DNA from: Rhodopirellula sp.
GTDB lineage: Bacteria; Planctomycetota; Planctomycetia; Pirellulales; Pirellulaceae
NCBI GenBank assembly: GCA_002714565.1
Contig: PAXU01000016.1
Span: forward strand, 3,418-8,994
Direction: 5' to 3'
DNA: 5,577 nt
Under the pieces are notes generated by a model. That model saw only the letters and a program-made list of their open reading frames with translations. It was not told where the DNA came from and made no database searches. Below, piece by piece: positions 1 through 5,577 of the stretch; position 1 is the stretch's first letter; the number at the start of each line of letters is the position of its first letter. The translations under genes were made by a program, and so were the position numbers.

Positions 1-620
1 CGATACACGAGCACTTTATCAAGCCCGAGATCTGAAACGGCTACAAATCGATTCCACGGCCCGACGTCAATTGAATGACCGTGAGGCGCTTCCTGACGCG
101 GATGCACGCTCTTGCCGGTGTGTTGCACAAAACTCGATGGAGCACTCAATGATCCGTCCGATTGAACACGATAGGCTGCAACACTTCCACCAACGTAATT
201 TGCAACCATGACGGTACGCCCCGTGTAATCAATGCATAAATGGCACGGGGCACCACCTTTAGTTGATTGCTGATTCAATTCCGTTAACGCGCCTGACTGC
301 TGGTCGATTGAAAACGAAGTGATATATCCGGCCTTTTCGCCTTTGTATTCCACTGTTTCGTTTACTGCATAAAGGTATTTTCCATTTGGATGTACATCGA
401 CAAAGGATGGATTAACCGTCTTTGTTACTTCACCGTGTGGCTTTAGCTCGCCGGTGTTGGAGTCAAATGTAAATGCGTAAATCCCCTCACTGTCACCACC
501 GGTGTAAGTACCGACATAAACCAAATAAACACCCGCGTGTTTGTGCCCGTGATAAGCACGAATTGTCGTGGTCATTAGCAACATGGATGCGCAGGTAAGA
601 AGTGCGATTGCGGTTTTCAT
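1..620 (-). CDS. Exported lactonase, 7-bladed beta-propeller (6-phosphogluconolactonase-like), 3' part missing
   Basis: The minus-strand frame is open from the ATG at 620 to the window edge (206 complete codons). I place it in the lactonase / YbhE-type 6-phosphogluconolactonase family (PF10282). Residues 1-22 look like a signal peptide: MK start, hydrophobic core, probable cleavage after I-R-A22. The mature part opens with the first-blade motif YVGTYTGG (35-42). It continues with PSFVDVHPNGKYLYAVNE (71-88), PCHL (125-128), a blade motif VANYVGGSVAAY (139-150) and the His-rich RQEAPHGHS (175-183), all typical of the family. Members are usually about 350-400 aa, so roughly half is present. Export argues against a role in the cytosolic pentose phosphate pathway, so the substrate is unknown. 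An in-frame ATG at 629 is an alternative start; I prefer 620 because the signal peptide then begins MK and a weak GGA lies about 9 nt upstream. The terminator after nrdB separates it from the nrd operon. No clear promoter was found in the short gap. Confidence 0.85.
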   Translation of the reverse strand, partial: MKTAIALLTCASMLLMTTTIRAYHGHKHAGVYLVYVGTYTGGDSEGIYAFTFDSNTGELKPHGEVTKTVNPSFVDVHPNGKYLYAVNETVEYKGEKAGYITSFSIDQQSGALTELNQQSTKGGAPCHLCIDYTGRTVMVANYVGGSVAAYRVQSDGSLSAPSSFVQHTGKSVHPRQEAPHGHSIDVGPWNRFVAVSDLGLDKVLVY

Positions 621-697
621 AGATGTCATTCCAAATAGATTTATGCCGATAGTTACAACTTCAATTCGAACAAATTCGCCCACAATTGCAACCATAC

Positions 698-739
698 AAA
701 AGAAAACCTCGTGCACCCAACAAAGTGGAATACACGAGG
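698..739 (-). terminator. Rho-independent terminator after nrdB
   Basis: Read on the minus strand, CCTCGTG (739-733) pairs perfectly with CACGAGG (713-707) across a 19-nt loop, and TTTTCTTTT (706-698) follows at once. AAGG before the stem can also pair with the first four U residues, giving up to 11 bp. The hairpin starts 57 bp past the nrdB stop codon and lies before the lactonase start. It should end the nrdAB transcript and leave the lactonase as a separate unit. Confidence 0.85.
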
Positions 740-795
740 CCTTCCTGCAAATGGATCAAATTGTCACATACGTCGCAGCAAATCGTCCTGAGGTG

Positions 796-1851
796 TTAGT
801 CCCAGGTTAAATTTGCACCACTTTGGTACTCAGTAACACGTGTTTCAAAGAAGTTCTTTTCTTTGGATAAGTCCATCGTTTCACTCATCCATGGGAAAGG
901 ATTACTTGAGTTATATTGAGTTGGCAATCCAATACGCTCTAGTCGCCGATCCGCGACATGTTGAACGTATTCGCGGAACAATTCGCCGTTGAGTCCCAGG
1001 ACACCACGAGGCAGGCAATCATGGGCGTATTCCACTTCATATTCAACAGCTGTACGGATCCGATCGATCATGGCTTCCTGAAAATCTTTCGTCCATAACT
1101 CGGGATTCTCAGCCTTGATTCCGTTAATCAGATCCAAACCAAAATTCAGATGAATCGTTTCATCACGCAGAATGTATTGAAACTGCTCGCCAATTCCTGT
1201 CATTAGGTTTCGGCGATGAAATGACAGCATCATTACGAAACCGGTATAGAAGAAAATGCCTTCCATGATCAGGTAGAAACCAATTAGGTTCTTCAACAGA
1301 CTCTGGGAGCCTTCAAATGTATCCGTGGTAAAGTCCGGGTCAAGAACTTCAGCGGTCAGTTCCATTTCGAACTCATCTTTACGAGCGATCGCCGGAACTT
1401 CCCGGTACATGTTGAACACTTCACCTTCATCCAAACCAAGACTCTCGGTTACATAAAGGAATGTGTGTGAGTGTACAGCTTCTTCAAATGCCTGACGCAA
1501 CAGGTACTGACGACACTCGGCATTGGTAACATGACGGAAAATCGCAAGCACTAGGTTGTTACCAACAAGACTTTCAGCAGTCGCAAAGAACCCAAGGTTA
1601 CGCATGATGACCATACGTTCATCATCGGAAAGCTTATTCGACTTCCAGGTTTCAATATCCTTGGTCATCGGCACTTCTGTGGGCATCCAGTGGTTAGCAC
1701 ACCCATTGAGATAGTGTTCCCAGGCCCAGTGGTACTTCAGTGGCATCAGTTGGTTAACGTCCACTTGGTTGCAGTTAATCAAAAGCTTATGACTGGCATC
1801 AATTCGACCAGTGTTTTCTTGGATCAGATCTGGGGTATTTGGCGATGACAT
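796..1851 (-). CDS. nrdB: Ribonucleoside-diphosphate reductase beta subunit, class Ic (Mn/Fe type)
   Basis: This is the radical-initiating small subunit (R2) of class I ribonucleotide reductase, a cytosolic ferritin-like protein working with NrdA. It is 351 aa, normal for the family. Metal ligands are visible as E93, E124, H127, E197, E231 and H234 (motifs [38 protein letters not shown]). Two substitutions matter: the first ligand is Glu, not Asp, and the radical-Tyr position in ExxHxxxF is Phe131. In Chlamydia trachomatis R2 the same pair (E89, F127) marks class Ic, which uses a Mn(IV)/Fe(III) cofactor. The electron-path residues W55, Y226, D230 and Y342 and the exit-path Y133 are all present, at a constant +4 offset from the chlamydial protein. 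The C-terminal tail ([11 protein letters not shown]) is the expected NrdA-docking peptide. The ATG is preceded by AAGGA at 6 nt. It is second in the nrdAB operon. Metal content is inferred from family knowledge, not shown by sequence. Confidence 0.97.
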   Translation of the reverse strand: MSSPNTPDLIQENTGRIDASHKLLINCNQVDVNQLMPLKYHWAWEHYLNGCANHWMPTEVPMTKDIETWKSNKLSDDERMVIMRNLGFFATAESLVGNNLVLAIFRHVTNAECRQYLLRQAFEEAVHSHTFLYVTESLGLDEGEVFNMYREVPAIARKDEFEMELTAEVLDPDFTTDTFEGSQSLLKNLIGFYLIMEGIFFYTGFVMMLSFHRRNLMTGIGEQFQYILRDETIHLNFGLDLINGIKAENPELWTKDFQEAMIDRIRTAVEYEVEYAHDCLPRGVLGLNGELFREYVQHVADRRLERIGLPTQYNSSNPFPWMSETMDLSKEKNFFETRVTEYQSGANLTWD

Positions 1852-1939
1852 ATTCTTTCCTTTATCGTTCCATTTGCTATTTCATGTTCATCCGTGATGA
1901 CAGGAGTTTCAGACAACGAACACCAGCAAGTGATCACAC
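1852..1939 (-). other. nrdA-nrdB intercistronic gap
   Basis: This 88-bp spacer has no promoter I can support and no terminator. A small hairpin, AAGTG/CACTT with a 4-nt loop (1928-1941), spans the nrdA stop codon but lacks a U-tract. The two genes are therefore most likely cotranscribed. Confidence 0.6.
1858..1862 (-). promoter_or_regulatory. Ribosome binding site of nrdB
   Basis: AAGGA on the minus strand lies 6 nt before the ATG at 1851. It supports that start and independent translation initiation of nrdB despite the 88-bp gap from nrdA. Confidence 0.7.
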
Positions 1940-4765
1940 TTACTGACACGCCTCGCAATCCGGGTCATCAATACTGCACGCTCGTGTAACCATCGTTGCC
2001 GGTGTTTCCCGGTTTACCTCGATATCACCCGATGCGCTCTTGTTCTTCATCCAACGAGGCTGAATGCCAAACTTATTTACATCCACGGTCGATTTCTCAA
2101 CGTGCGTGGCCGCAAGCGTTCGCAGGTAATAGGTGGTTTTCAAACCCTTGTCCCAGCAGGACATGTACATGTTGTGCAGTTTCTTACCGCTGGGTTCAGC
2201 CAGATACAGGTTGAGCGACTGGCCCATATCGATCCACTTCTGGCGGCGGGATGCACATTTAATGATCCATTCAGGGTCCACTTCAAAGGCTGTCAGGTAA
2301 CGTGCCTTGATATCGTCCGGCACATTTTCAATTTCCTGAACGCTACCGTCGTAATACTTCAGTGCTTCCAGCATATCGGCGTCCCACAGGCCACGATCCT
2401 TAAGATCATCTACCAAGTCGAGCGTTACCTGAGTGAATTCACCGGACAGATTACTCTTCACGTACAGGTGTTTATAAGCAGGCTCAATCGACTGGCTTAC
2501 TCCAACGATTGTAGAAATCGTTGCCGTTGGTGCGATCGCCATGACATTACTGTTTCGCATGCCATGAGCTGCGACATGCTCACGCACTTCATCCCACGGC
2601 ATAGTACTGCTGCGGTCGAGCTCCACTTCTATACCACGTTCTTGTTCCAGAACATCGATTGTATCGATCGGTAGCAAACCACGATCCCACTTGGATCCAA
2701 TGTAGCTGGAGTATGTACCACGTTCCTTGGCAAGCATGCTCGATGCTTTGAGTGCATAGAACGAGATGGCTTCCATACTGTGATCTGCAAATTCTACAGC
2801 AGCATCACTTGCGTAGCTGACACCAAGTTTCAGCAAGGCATCCTGAAAGCCCATTAAACCGAGACCGATTGGTCGATGCCGTCGATTAGAGTTTTCTGCT
2901 TCTGCTGTAGGATAGTAGTTAATGTCGATCACATTGTCGAGCATTCGCAATGCGGTTGTGACCGTCTCTTCAAGCTTCTCAAGATCCAGCTTGCCGTCCT
3001 TCACATGATTGGCAATGTTAACTGACCCAAGATTGCAAACAGCTGTTTCCTCAGGCGAGGTATTGAGCAGAATTTCAGTGCAGAGGTTACTACTGTGAAC
3101 CACACCAGTGTGATCCTGAGGTGAGCGAATATTCGATGGGTCTTTCCACGTTATCCATGGATGCCCTGTTTCAAACAAACGAGTCAACATGCGGCGCCAC
3201 AAGTCTGTAGCAGATACCTTGCGGTGCATGCGAATTTCACCGGCTTCAGCTTTAGCTTCATATGCTGTATATGCCTGTTCAAATTCGCTTCCGTACAGAT
3301 CATGCAGGTCGGGGACTTCATCCGGGCTAAATAGTGTCCATTCCTTGTCTTCCTTGACCCGTTTCATGAACAAGTCTGGAATCCAATTCGCTGTATGCAT
3401 ATCGTGCGTTCGACGCCGATCATCGCCGGTGTTCTTACGCAACTCAAGAAACTCTTCGACGTCCATATGCCATGTTTCAAGGTAGGAACATACAGCGCCC
3501 TTACGCTTTCCACCTTGGTTTACGGCAACGGCTGTGTCGTTCACAACCTTCAGGAATGGAATCACACCTTGGCTTTGACCATTGGTTCCATGAATGTAGG
3601 CGTTTGTCGCACGCACGTTGGTCCAGTCATTTCCTAAGCCGCCAGCCCATTTCGACAGCATCGCGTTGTCCGAAACACATTTAAAGATGTGCTGCAAGTC
3701 ATCACTGACCGTGGAGAGATAGCAACTACTTAGCTGTGGGTGGTTTGTTGCGGAATTAAACAGTGTTGGCGTTGCCGAAGTAAATCGGAAATTGGAGAGC
3801 ATGTTATAGAACTCGATAGCACGCTCTTCTTTTCGGTCGCCCTCCTGGATAGCCAACCCCATTGCAACCCGCATCCAGAAGTATTGAGGAGTCTCAATTC
3901 GTCGCCCTTCGATGTGCAGCAGGTACCGGTCGTAGATGGCTTGTAGCCCAAGATACTTGAACAAATGATCTCGACCCGGATCCAAAGCTTCGGAAATTCG
4001 ACCCAGATCGTATTCTCTCAATTGCGGATCCAAACGGTCCGCGTTCACACCGTCGATAATGTAATGCTCAAATTGATTTCGGTATTGATCCTCGATCTCG
4101 TCGAACGCCGGAGCCGATCCAAGCGAATCGTTGTAAATAACCATCAGCATGAGTCTGGAGGTTACCGTGTCATATGCCGGGTCGCGTTCAATACGACTTC
4201 GCGATGAAAGGATCATCGTCCGGTACACCTCTGTGGTGGAGATCCCGTCAAACACACTGCGCATGACGTCTTCAACGATTTCATCTGATGAACAGGTTTC
4301 TTCCAGCCCTTCACATGCCGTGATCAAACGGGCACGTACGCGGCTTTCGTCAAACGGAACTCGCGTATCATCTTCGAGTGTTACGTGAATTTTGACGGTT
4401 TCGTCACTCTCAATTTCGTCGGTGCTGCGAATGGCACGGACTTTGCTTTGATCATTGCGATAGACGATGTAACGACGGGCAACACGGTAGTGGCCACTGC
4501 GCATCAGTTCCATTTCCACCAGGTCCTGGATCTGCTCAACTCCAGCGCCATCATCGGTGCTGGCTAGCGGTGCCAGTTCTTCGGATACCTGGCTGGCCAT
4601 CCGTTCCACTTCTGACTGAATCGCCGTATCAAGCGGTTGCTCGTCGGCAAGATTCAATTCTGCTCTGAATGCATTAGTCATCGCCCGAAGAATAAGGGCG
4701 GCCTCAAACGGTACTACGCGTCCGTCTCGTTTGCGAATGTTCCAGTCGCTTTGAGCTCGAATCAT
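1940..4765 (-). CDS. nrdA: Ribonucleoside-diphosphate reductase alpha subunit with two ATP-cone regions
   Basis: This is the catalytic and allosteric large subunit (R1) of class I ribonucleotide reductase, which reduces NDPs to dNDPs in the cytosol with NrdB. Residues about 7-105 form a canonical ATP-cone ([13 protein letters not shown]), the overall-activity site. Residues about 124-215 look like a second, degenerate cone ([16 protein letters not shown]) that lacks the KRDG signature. The catalytic barrel follows: C348 in QLSSCYL, and N560, C562 and E564 in NLCTEI, with C562 the thiyl-radical cysteine. C577 in VCNLGS is the partner of C348, and PTATIS (746-751) binds the substrate phosphate. 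Y879/Y880 in GLKTTYY receive the radical from NrdB. The C-terminal pair C937/C940 (CEACQ) is the thioredoxin-reducible shuttle. At 941 aa it is longer than the single-cone E. coli NrdA (about 760 aa), which the second cone explains. The start is fixed by AAGGAG 7 nt upstream. No truncation or frameshift is seen. Confidence 0.97.
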   Translation of the reverse strand: MIRAQSDWNIRKRDGRVVPFEAALILRAMTNAFRAELNLADEQPLDTAIQSEVERMASQVSEELAPLASTDDGAGVEQIQDLVEMELMRSGHYRVARRYIVYRNDQSKVRAIRSTDEIESDETVKIHVTLEDDTRVPFDESRVRARLITACEGLEETCSSDEIVEDVMRSVFDGISTTEVYRTMILSSRSRIERDPAYDTVTSRLMLMVIYNDSLGSAPAFDEIEDQYRNQFEHYIIDGVNADRLDPQLREYDLGRISEALDPGRDHLFKYLGLQAIYDRYLLHIEGRRIETPQYFWMRVAMGLAIQEGDRKEERAIEFYNMLSNFRFTSATPTLFNSATNHPQLSSCYLSTVSDDLQHIFKCVSDNAMLSKWAGGLGNDWTNVRATNAYIHGTNGQSQGVIPFLKVVNDTAVAVNQGGKRKGAVCSYLETWHMDVEEFLELRKNTGDDRRRTHDMHTANWIPDLFMKRVKEDKEWTLFSPDEVPDLHDLYGSEFEQAYTAYEAKAEAGEIRMHRKVSATDLWRRMLTRLFETGHPWITWKDPSNIRSPQDHTGVVHSSNLCTEILLNTSPEETAVCNLGSVNIANHVKDGKLDLEKLEETVTTALRMLDNVIDINYYPTAEAENSNRRHRPIGLGLMGFQDALLKLGVSYASDAAVEFADHSMEAISFYALKASSMLAKERGTYSSYIGSKWDRGLLPIDTIDVLEQERGIEVELDRSSTMPWDEVREHVAAHGMRNSNVMAIAPTATISTIVGVSQSIEPAYKHLYVKSNLSGEFTQVTLDLVDDLKDRGLWDADMLEALKYYDGSVQEIENVPDDIKARYLTAFEVDPEWIIKCASRRQKWIDMGQSLNLYLAEPSGKKLHNMYMSCWDKGLKTTYYLRTLAATHVEKSTVDVNKFGIQPRWMKNKSASGDIEVNRETPATMVTRACSIDDPDCEACQ

Positions 4766-4772
4766 TCGATCT

Positions 4773-4778
4773 CTCCTT
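4773..4778 (-). promoter_or_regulatory. Ribosome binding site of nrdA
   Basis: A full AAGGAG on the minus strand lies 7 nt before the ATG at 4765, confirming the nrdA start. Confidence 0.85.
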
Positions 4779-4807
4779 AGCTGCTTGTCTTCCTAACTCA
4801 CACGCTA

Positions 4808-4831
4808 TTACTGCGGCAGCGTCACACACAT
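4808..4831 (-). CDS. Possible 7-codon leader ORF before nrdA
   Basis: The reading is MCVTLPQ then TAA. AAGGAG (4840-4845) lies 8 nt before the ATG, as strong a Shine-Dalgarno as that of nrdA. The stop is 42 nt before the nrdA start. GGAG of this site is paired with CTCC in the hairpin at 4833-4857, so its translation may depend on that structure. The ORF is very short and could be coincidence. Confidence 0.25.
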   Translation of the reverse strand: MCVTLPQ

Positions 4832-4832
4832 T

Positions 4833-4857
4833 CAGGCTACTCCTTCATGGAGGCCTG
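4833..4857 (-). other. Leader hairpin covering a Shine-Dalgarno sequence
   Basis: Minus-strand arms CAGGC-CTCC and GGAG-TA-GCCTG form 9 bp with a 2-nt bulge and an ATGAA loop. The 3' arm contains GGAG of an AAGGAG site in front of a 7-codon ORF. No U-tract follows, so it is not an intrinsic terminator. The loop also contains an ATG that opens a 3-codon frame (MKE, stop). Confidence 0.4.
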
Positions 4858-4884
4858 CTTCTTGTATGACCTGTCATGACCCGT

Positions 4885-4937
4885 TCATGCTGCCGGTAAC
4901 ACAAAGCATTCATTGCTATGCGTGACCGGAACCATGA
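4885..4937 (-). other. Large imperfect hairpin in the nrdA leader
   Basis: The core 4893-4929 pairs 14 of 16 positions in the minus-strand RNA: CCGGTCAC against GTTACCGG, then GCATAGCA against TGCTTTGT, with loop ATGAA. The outer TCATG/CATGA adds 5 bp beyond a 3x3 internal loop. As plus-strand RNA the core has three mismatches instead of two. The loop is the same five bases as in the hairpin at 4833-4857. Confidence 0.4.
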
Positions 4938-4979
4938 CAGCGAGATCATGAATCTCAGTCTTAGCATCCCTTGTAATTA

Positions 4980-5013
4980 GCCCCTCGCAGCTACAGAAGT
5001 ATCTACGAAGAAC
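4980..5013 (-). other. Long G-U-rich hairpin in the nrdA leader
   Basis: The arms are 15 nt each (5013-4999 and 4994-4980) around a TTCT loop. In the minus-strand RNA 14 of 15 positions pair, four of them G-U, with one A-G mismatch. In the plus-strand RNA the same arms give five mismatches. This asymmetry is the clearest sign in the window that the leader acts as minus-strand RNA. Confidence 0.45.
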
Positions 5014-5037
5014 GCCCAAAATGCATGTCGCCGATCT

Positions 5038-5063
5038 GACAACTCTTTTTATCCCAAGTTGTC
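5038..5063 (-). other. Perfect 7-bp inverted repeat in the leader
   Basis: GACAACT and AGTTGTC are perfectly complementary across a 12-nt loop. There is no adjacent T-tract on either strand long enough for a terminator. It could be an RNA hairpin or a protein-binding palindrome. Confidence 0.3.
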
Positions 5064-5330
5064 TTTGGACCACTCAGGCTGAATGGCAAACGTTCGGTTT
5101 TTACATTTTGGACCGTTTCCGGCCGGTTGCGATGAGACAAGTAATCCGGTTGTAAAGACCAGATGTGAAAAGCTCTGCGATGGCGTACCAAACGAGAGGC
5201 TCTTCCTGTGCCTTGTAACTCGCAAGTCCCAGTCGGTGGTTGCTAAATATCAGATGTTTCAGCTCGCAGACGCTTCCCGATAGATCGCCATCCTATAGCT
5301 CCTAACGGGATTCCTACCGACCATCAATCC

Positions 5331-5498
5331 ATGAAGAAAAGCTCACTTCCTGACAGCTTTCGTTTCCACTTTCGCGCCGAACAGCAATTCCCTGTATTCC
5401 TAGTTGGGATTGCTATCATCCTCGGATTGCTCAGCAAACCGTTCAGCAACGCTGCGTCAATATATCGTGTTGAACAACTATGTCAACACTATATTTAG
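5331..5498 (+). CDS. Possible 55-aa single-span membrane protein, or spurious ORF
   Basis: The plus-strand ATG at 5331 opens a 55-codon frame beginning MKKSSLPDSFRFHF. It has one strong hydrophobic stretch, FPVFLVGIAIILGLLS (residues 20-35), and a polar tail ending in TAG at 5496-5498. I do not recognise a family. Against it: no clear Shine-Dalgarno, opposite strand to everything else, and its last third covers the predicted nrd promoter and one NrdR box. It could be a small inner-membrane protein, the remnant of a longer gene, or chance. Confidence 0.2.
   Translation: MKKSSLPDSFRFHFRAEQQFPVFLVGIAIILGLLSKPFSNAASIYRVEQLCQHYI
5455..5470. promoter_or_regulatory. NrdR box, promoter-proximal
   Basis: CGTCAATATATCGTGT matches the NrdR-box consensus ACACWATATATWGTGT at 12 of 16 positions, with the AT core intact. 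It covers the -10 element, so bound NrdR would block RNA polymerase. NrdR binds paired boxes near RNR promoters and represses at high dATP/ATP. Confidence 0.75.
5459..5486 (-). promoter_or_regulatory. Sigma70-type promoter of nrdAB
   Basis: On the minus strand a perfect -35 TTGACA (5486-5481) is followed by a 16-bp spacer and TATATT (5464-5459), five of six matches to the -10 consensus. Transcription should start near 5452, about 690 nt before nrdA. The flanking NrdR boxes support assignment to the nrd operon. Confidence 0.7.
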
Positions 5499-5501
5499 TA
5501 C
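5486..5501. promoter_or_regulatory. NrdR box, promoter-distal
   Basis: ACACTATATTTAGTAC matches the NrdR-box consensus at 13 of 16 positions. It abuts the -35 element. Its start is exactly 31 bp from that of the other box, the roughly three-turn spacing characteristic of NrdR box pairs, which makes chance unlikely. Confidence 0.78.
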
Positions 5502-5515
5502 ATTTTCGGCAATTC

Positions 5516-5546
5516 AAAAAGTTTAGTGCACTGCTAGCACGCTAAA
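5516..5546 (-). terminator. Possible intrinsic terminator of an upstream minus-strand gene
   Basis: On the minus strand TTTAGCGTGC (5546-5537) pairs with GTGCACTAAA (5531-5522) at 9 of 10 positions, two of them G-U, around a TAGCA loop. C and then TTTTT follow. The stem is AT-rich at its base and the T-tract short. It would end an unseen gene to the right, just before the nrd promoter. Confidence 0.35.
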
Positions 5547-5557
5547 GTGCTAGCACG
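5525..5557. repeat. Cluster of short palindromes with a 16-bp direct repeat
   Basis: TGCTAGCACG occurs at 5532-5541 and again at 5548-5557. Each copy contains the palindrome TGCTAGCA, the second extended to GTGCTAGCAC. A third palindrome, AGTGCACT (5525-5532), adjoins the first. It could be an operator for an unknown regulator upstream of the nrd promoter, or part of the terminator hairpin. Confidence 0.4.
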
Positions 5558-5577
5558 TAGTAACTTAGGTAAAGTGT

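Larger units (their letters stand above)
4766..5452 (-). promoter_or_regulatory. Predicted long 5' leader of nrdAB
   Basis: About 690 bp separate the only good minus-strand promoter from nrdA. Six-frame reading of the stretch gives only short ORFs without recognisable domains, so I see no ordinary gene here. I found no better promoter closer to nrdA. The interval is rich in hairpins on the minus strand: 4833-4857, 4885-4937, 4942-4956, 4980-5013, 5038-5063, 5242-5263, 5275-5310 and 5337-5361. Four of these (4893-4929 core, 4980-5013, 5242-5263, 5337-5361) contain G-U pairs in the minus-strand RNA where the plus-strand RNA would have A-C mismatches. That favours minus-strand transcription of a structured RNA. 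It does not match the B12-box/cobalamin, T-box or other leader motifs I can recall. Hairpins also occur by chance, so this is a hypothesis. Confidence 0.5.

Noticed and set aside
591..620. Lipoprotein signal (LLTC) at residues 7-10 of the lactonase
   Set aside because: Thr before Cys does not fit the lipobox, and the hydrophobic core before the Cys is too short. Cleavage after IRA at residue 22 fits better.
568..810. 80-codon plus-strand frame
   Set aside because: It overlaps the lactonase signal-peptide region, the nrdAB terminator and the nrdB stop on the other strand. The composition looks random and shows no motif.
2102..2674. 190-codon plus-strand open frame inside nrdA
   Set aside because: It is antisense to conserved NrdA catalytic sequence, has no recognisable domain and no clear ribosome site. 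It is best explained as a shadow of nrdA codon usage.
5064..5114. Direct repeats TTTGGACC (5064, 5107) and, nearby, CCGGTTG (5123, 5146)
   Set aside because: They are 7-8 bp repeats with irregular spacing and no palindromy, within chance expectation for this length.
4885..5191. Two 62-codon minus-strand frames in the leader (4885-5073 and 5003-5191)
   Set aside because: They overlap each other in different frames, cover hairpins, and show no domain, hydrophobic pattern or good Shine-Dalgarno.
5083..5283. 66-codon plus-strand frame beginning MANVRFLHF
   Set aside because: There is no recognisable family, no convincing ribosome site or promoter, and it lies antisense to the predicted leader.
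4766..5452. Cobalamin riboswitch or T-box in the nrd leader
   Set aside because: These are known ahead of some RNR or amino-acid genes, but I could not find a B12-box-like or T-box-like conserved sequence on the minus strand. An Rfam covariance search would be needed to exclude divergent versions.
5470..5497. Divergent plus-strand promoter (TTGAAC-16-TATTTA)
   Set aside because: The -10 matches only three of six positions and no supported gene lies downstream within the window.

Overview
The window carries a class I ribonucleotide reductase operon on the minus strand, nrdA then nrdB. Downstream on the same strand is the N-terminal half of an exported lactonase (6-phosphogluconolactonase-type beta-propeller) that runs off the left edge. 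The most informative gene is nrdB. Its small subunit has Glu93 in place of the usual Asp iron ligand and Phe131 in place of the radical tyrosine. This is the signature of Chlamydia-type class Ic enzymes, which use a Mn(IV)/Fe(III) centre instead of a tyrosyl radical. The remaining ligands and radical-path residues fall at a constant +4 offset from Chlamydia trachomatis numbering. NrdA (941 aa) has a canonical N-terminal ATP-cone followed by a second, degenerate cone.

The organism looks like a free-living bacterium with moderate GC and usable Shine-Dalgarno sites. A class Ic NrdB close to the chlamydial type next to a secreted lactonase suggests the PVC group, perhaps Planctomycetota. This is inference; class Ic NrdB also occurs in other phyla.

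Layout from right to left, in the direction of transcription: a palindrome cluster and possible upstream terminator (about 5516-5557); a strong sigma70-type promoter, TTGACA-16 bp-TATATT (5459-5486), flanked and overlapped by two NrdR-box-like sites exactly 31 bp apart (5455-5470 and 5486-5501); a predicted leader of about 690 nt with no convincing protein gene but many hairpins; nrdA (4765-1940); an 88-bp gap; nrdB (1851-796); a clear intrinsic terminator (698-739); and the lactonase (620 to the left edge).

NrdA and NrdB together reduce ribonucleotides to deoxyribonucleotides. The paired NrdR boxes predict repression of the operon by the universal RNR regulator NrdR, whose gene is not in the window. 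The unusual part is the long structured stretch between that promoter and nrdA. Several of its hairpins pair better as minus-strand RNA than as plus-strand RNA. One of them covers a Shine-Dalgarno sequence in front of a 7-codon ORF just before nrdA. This leader is the best candidate here for an undescribed regulatory element.
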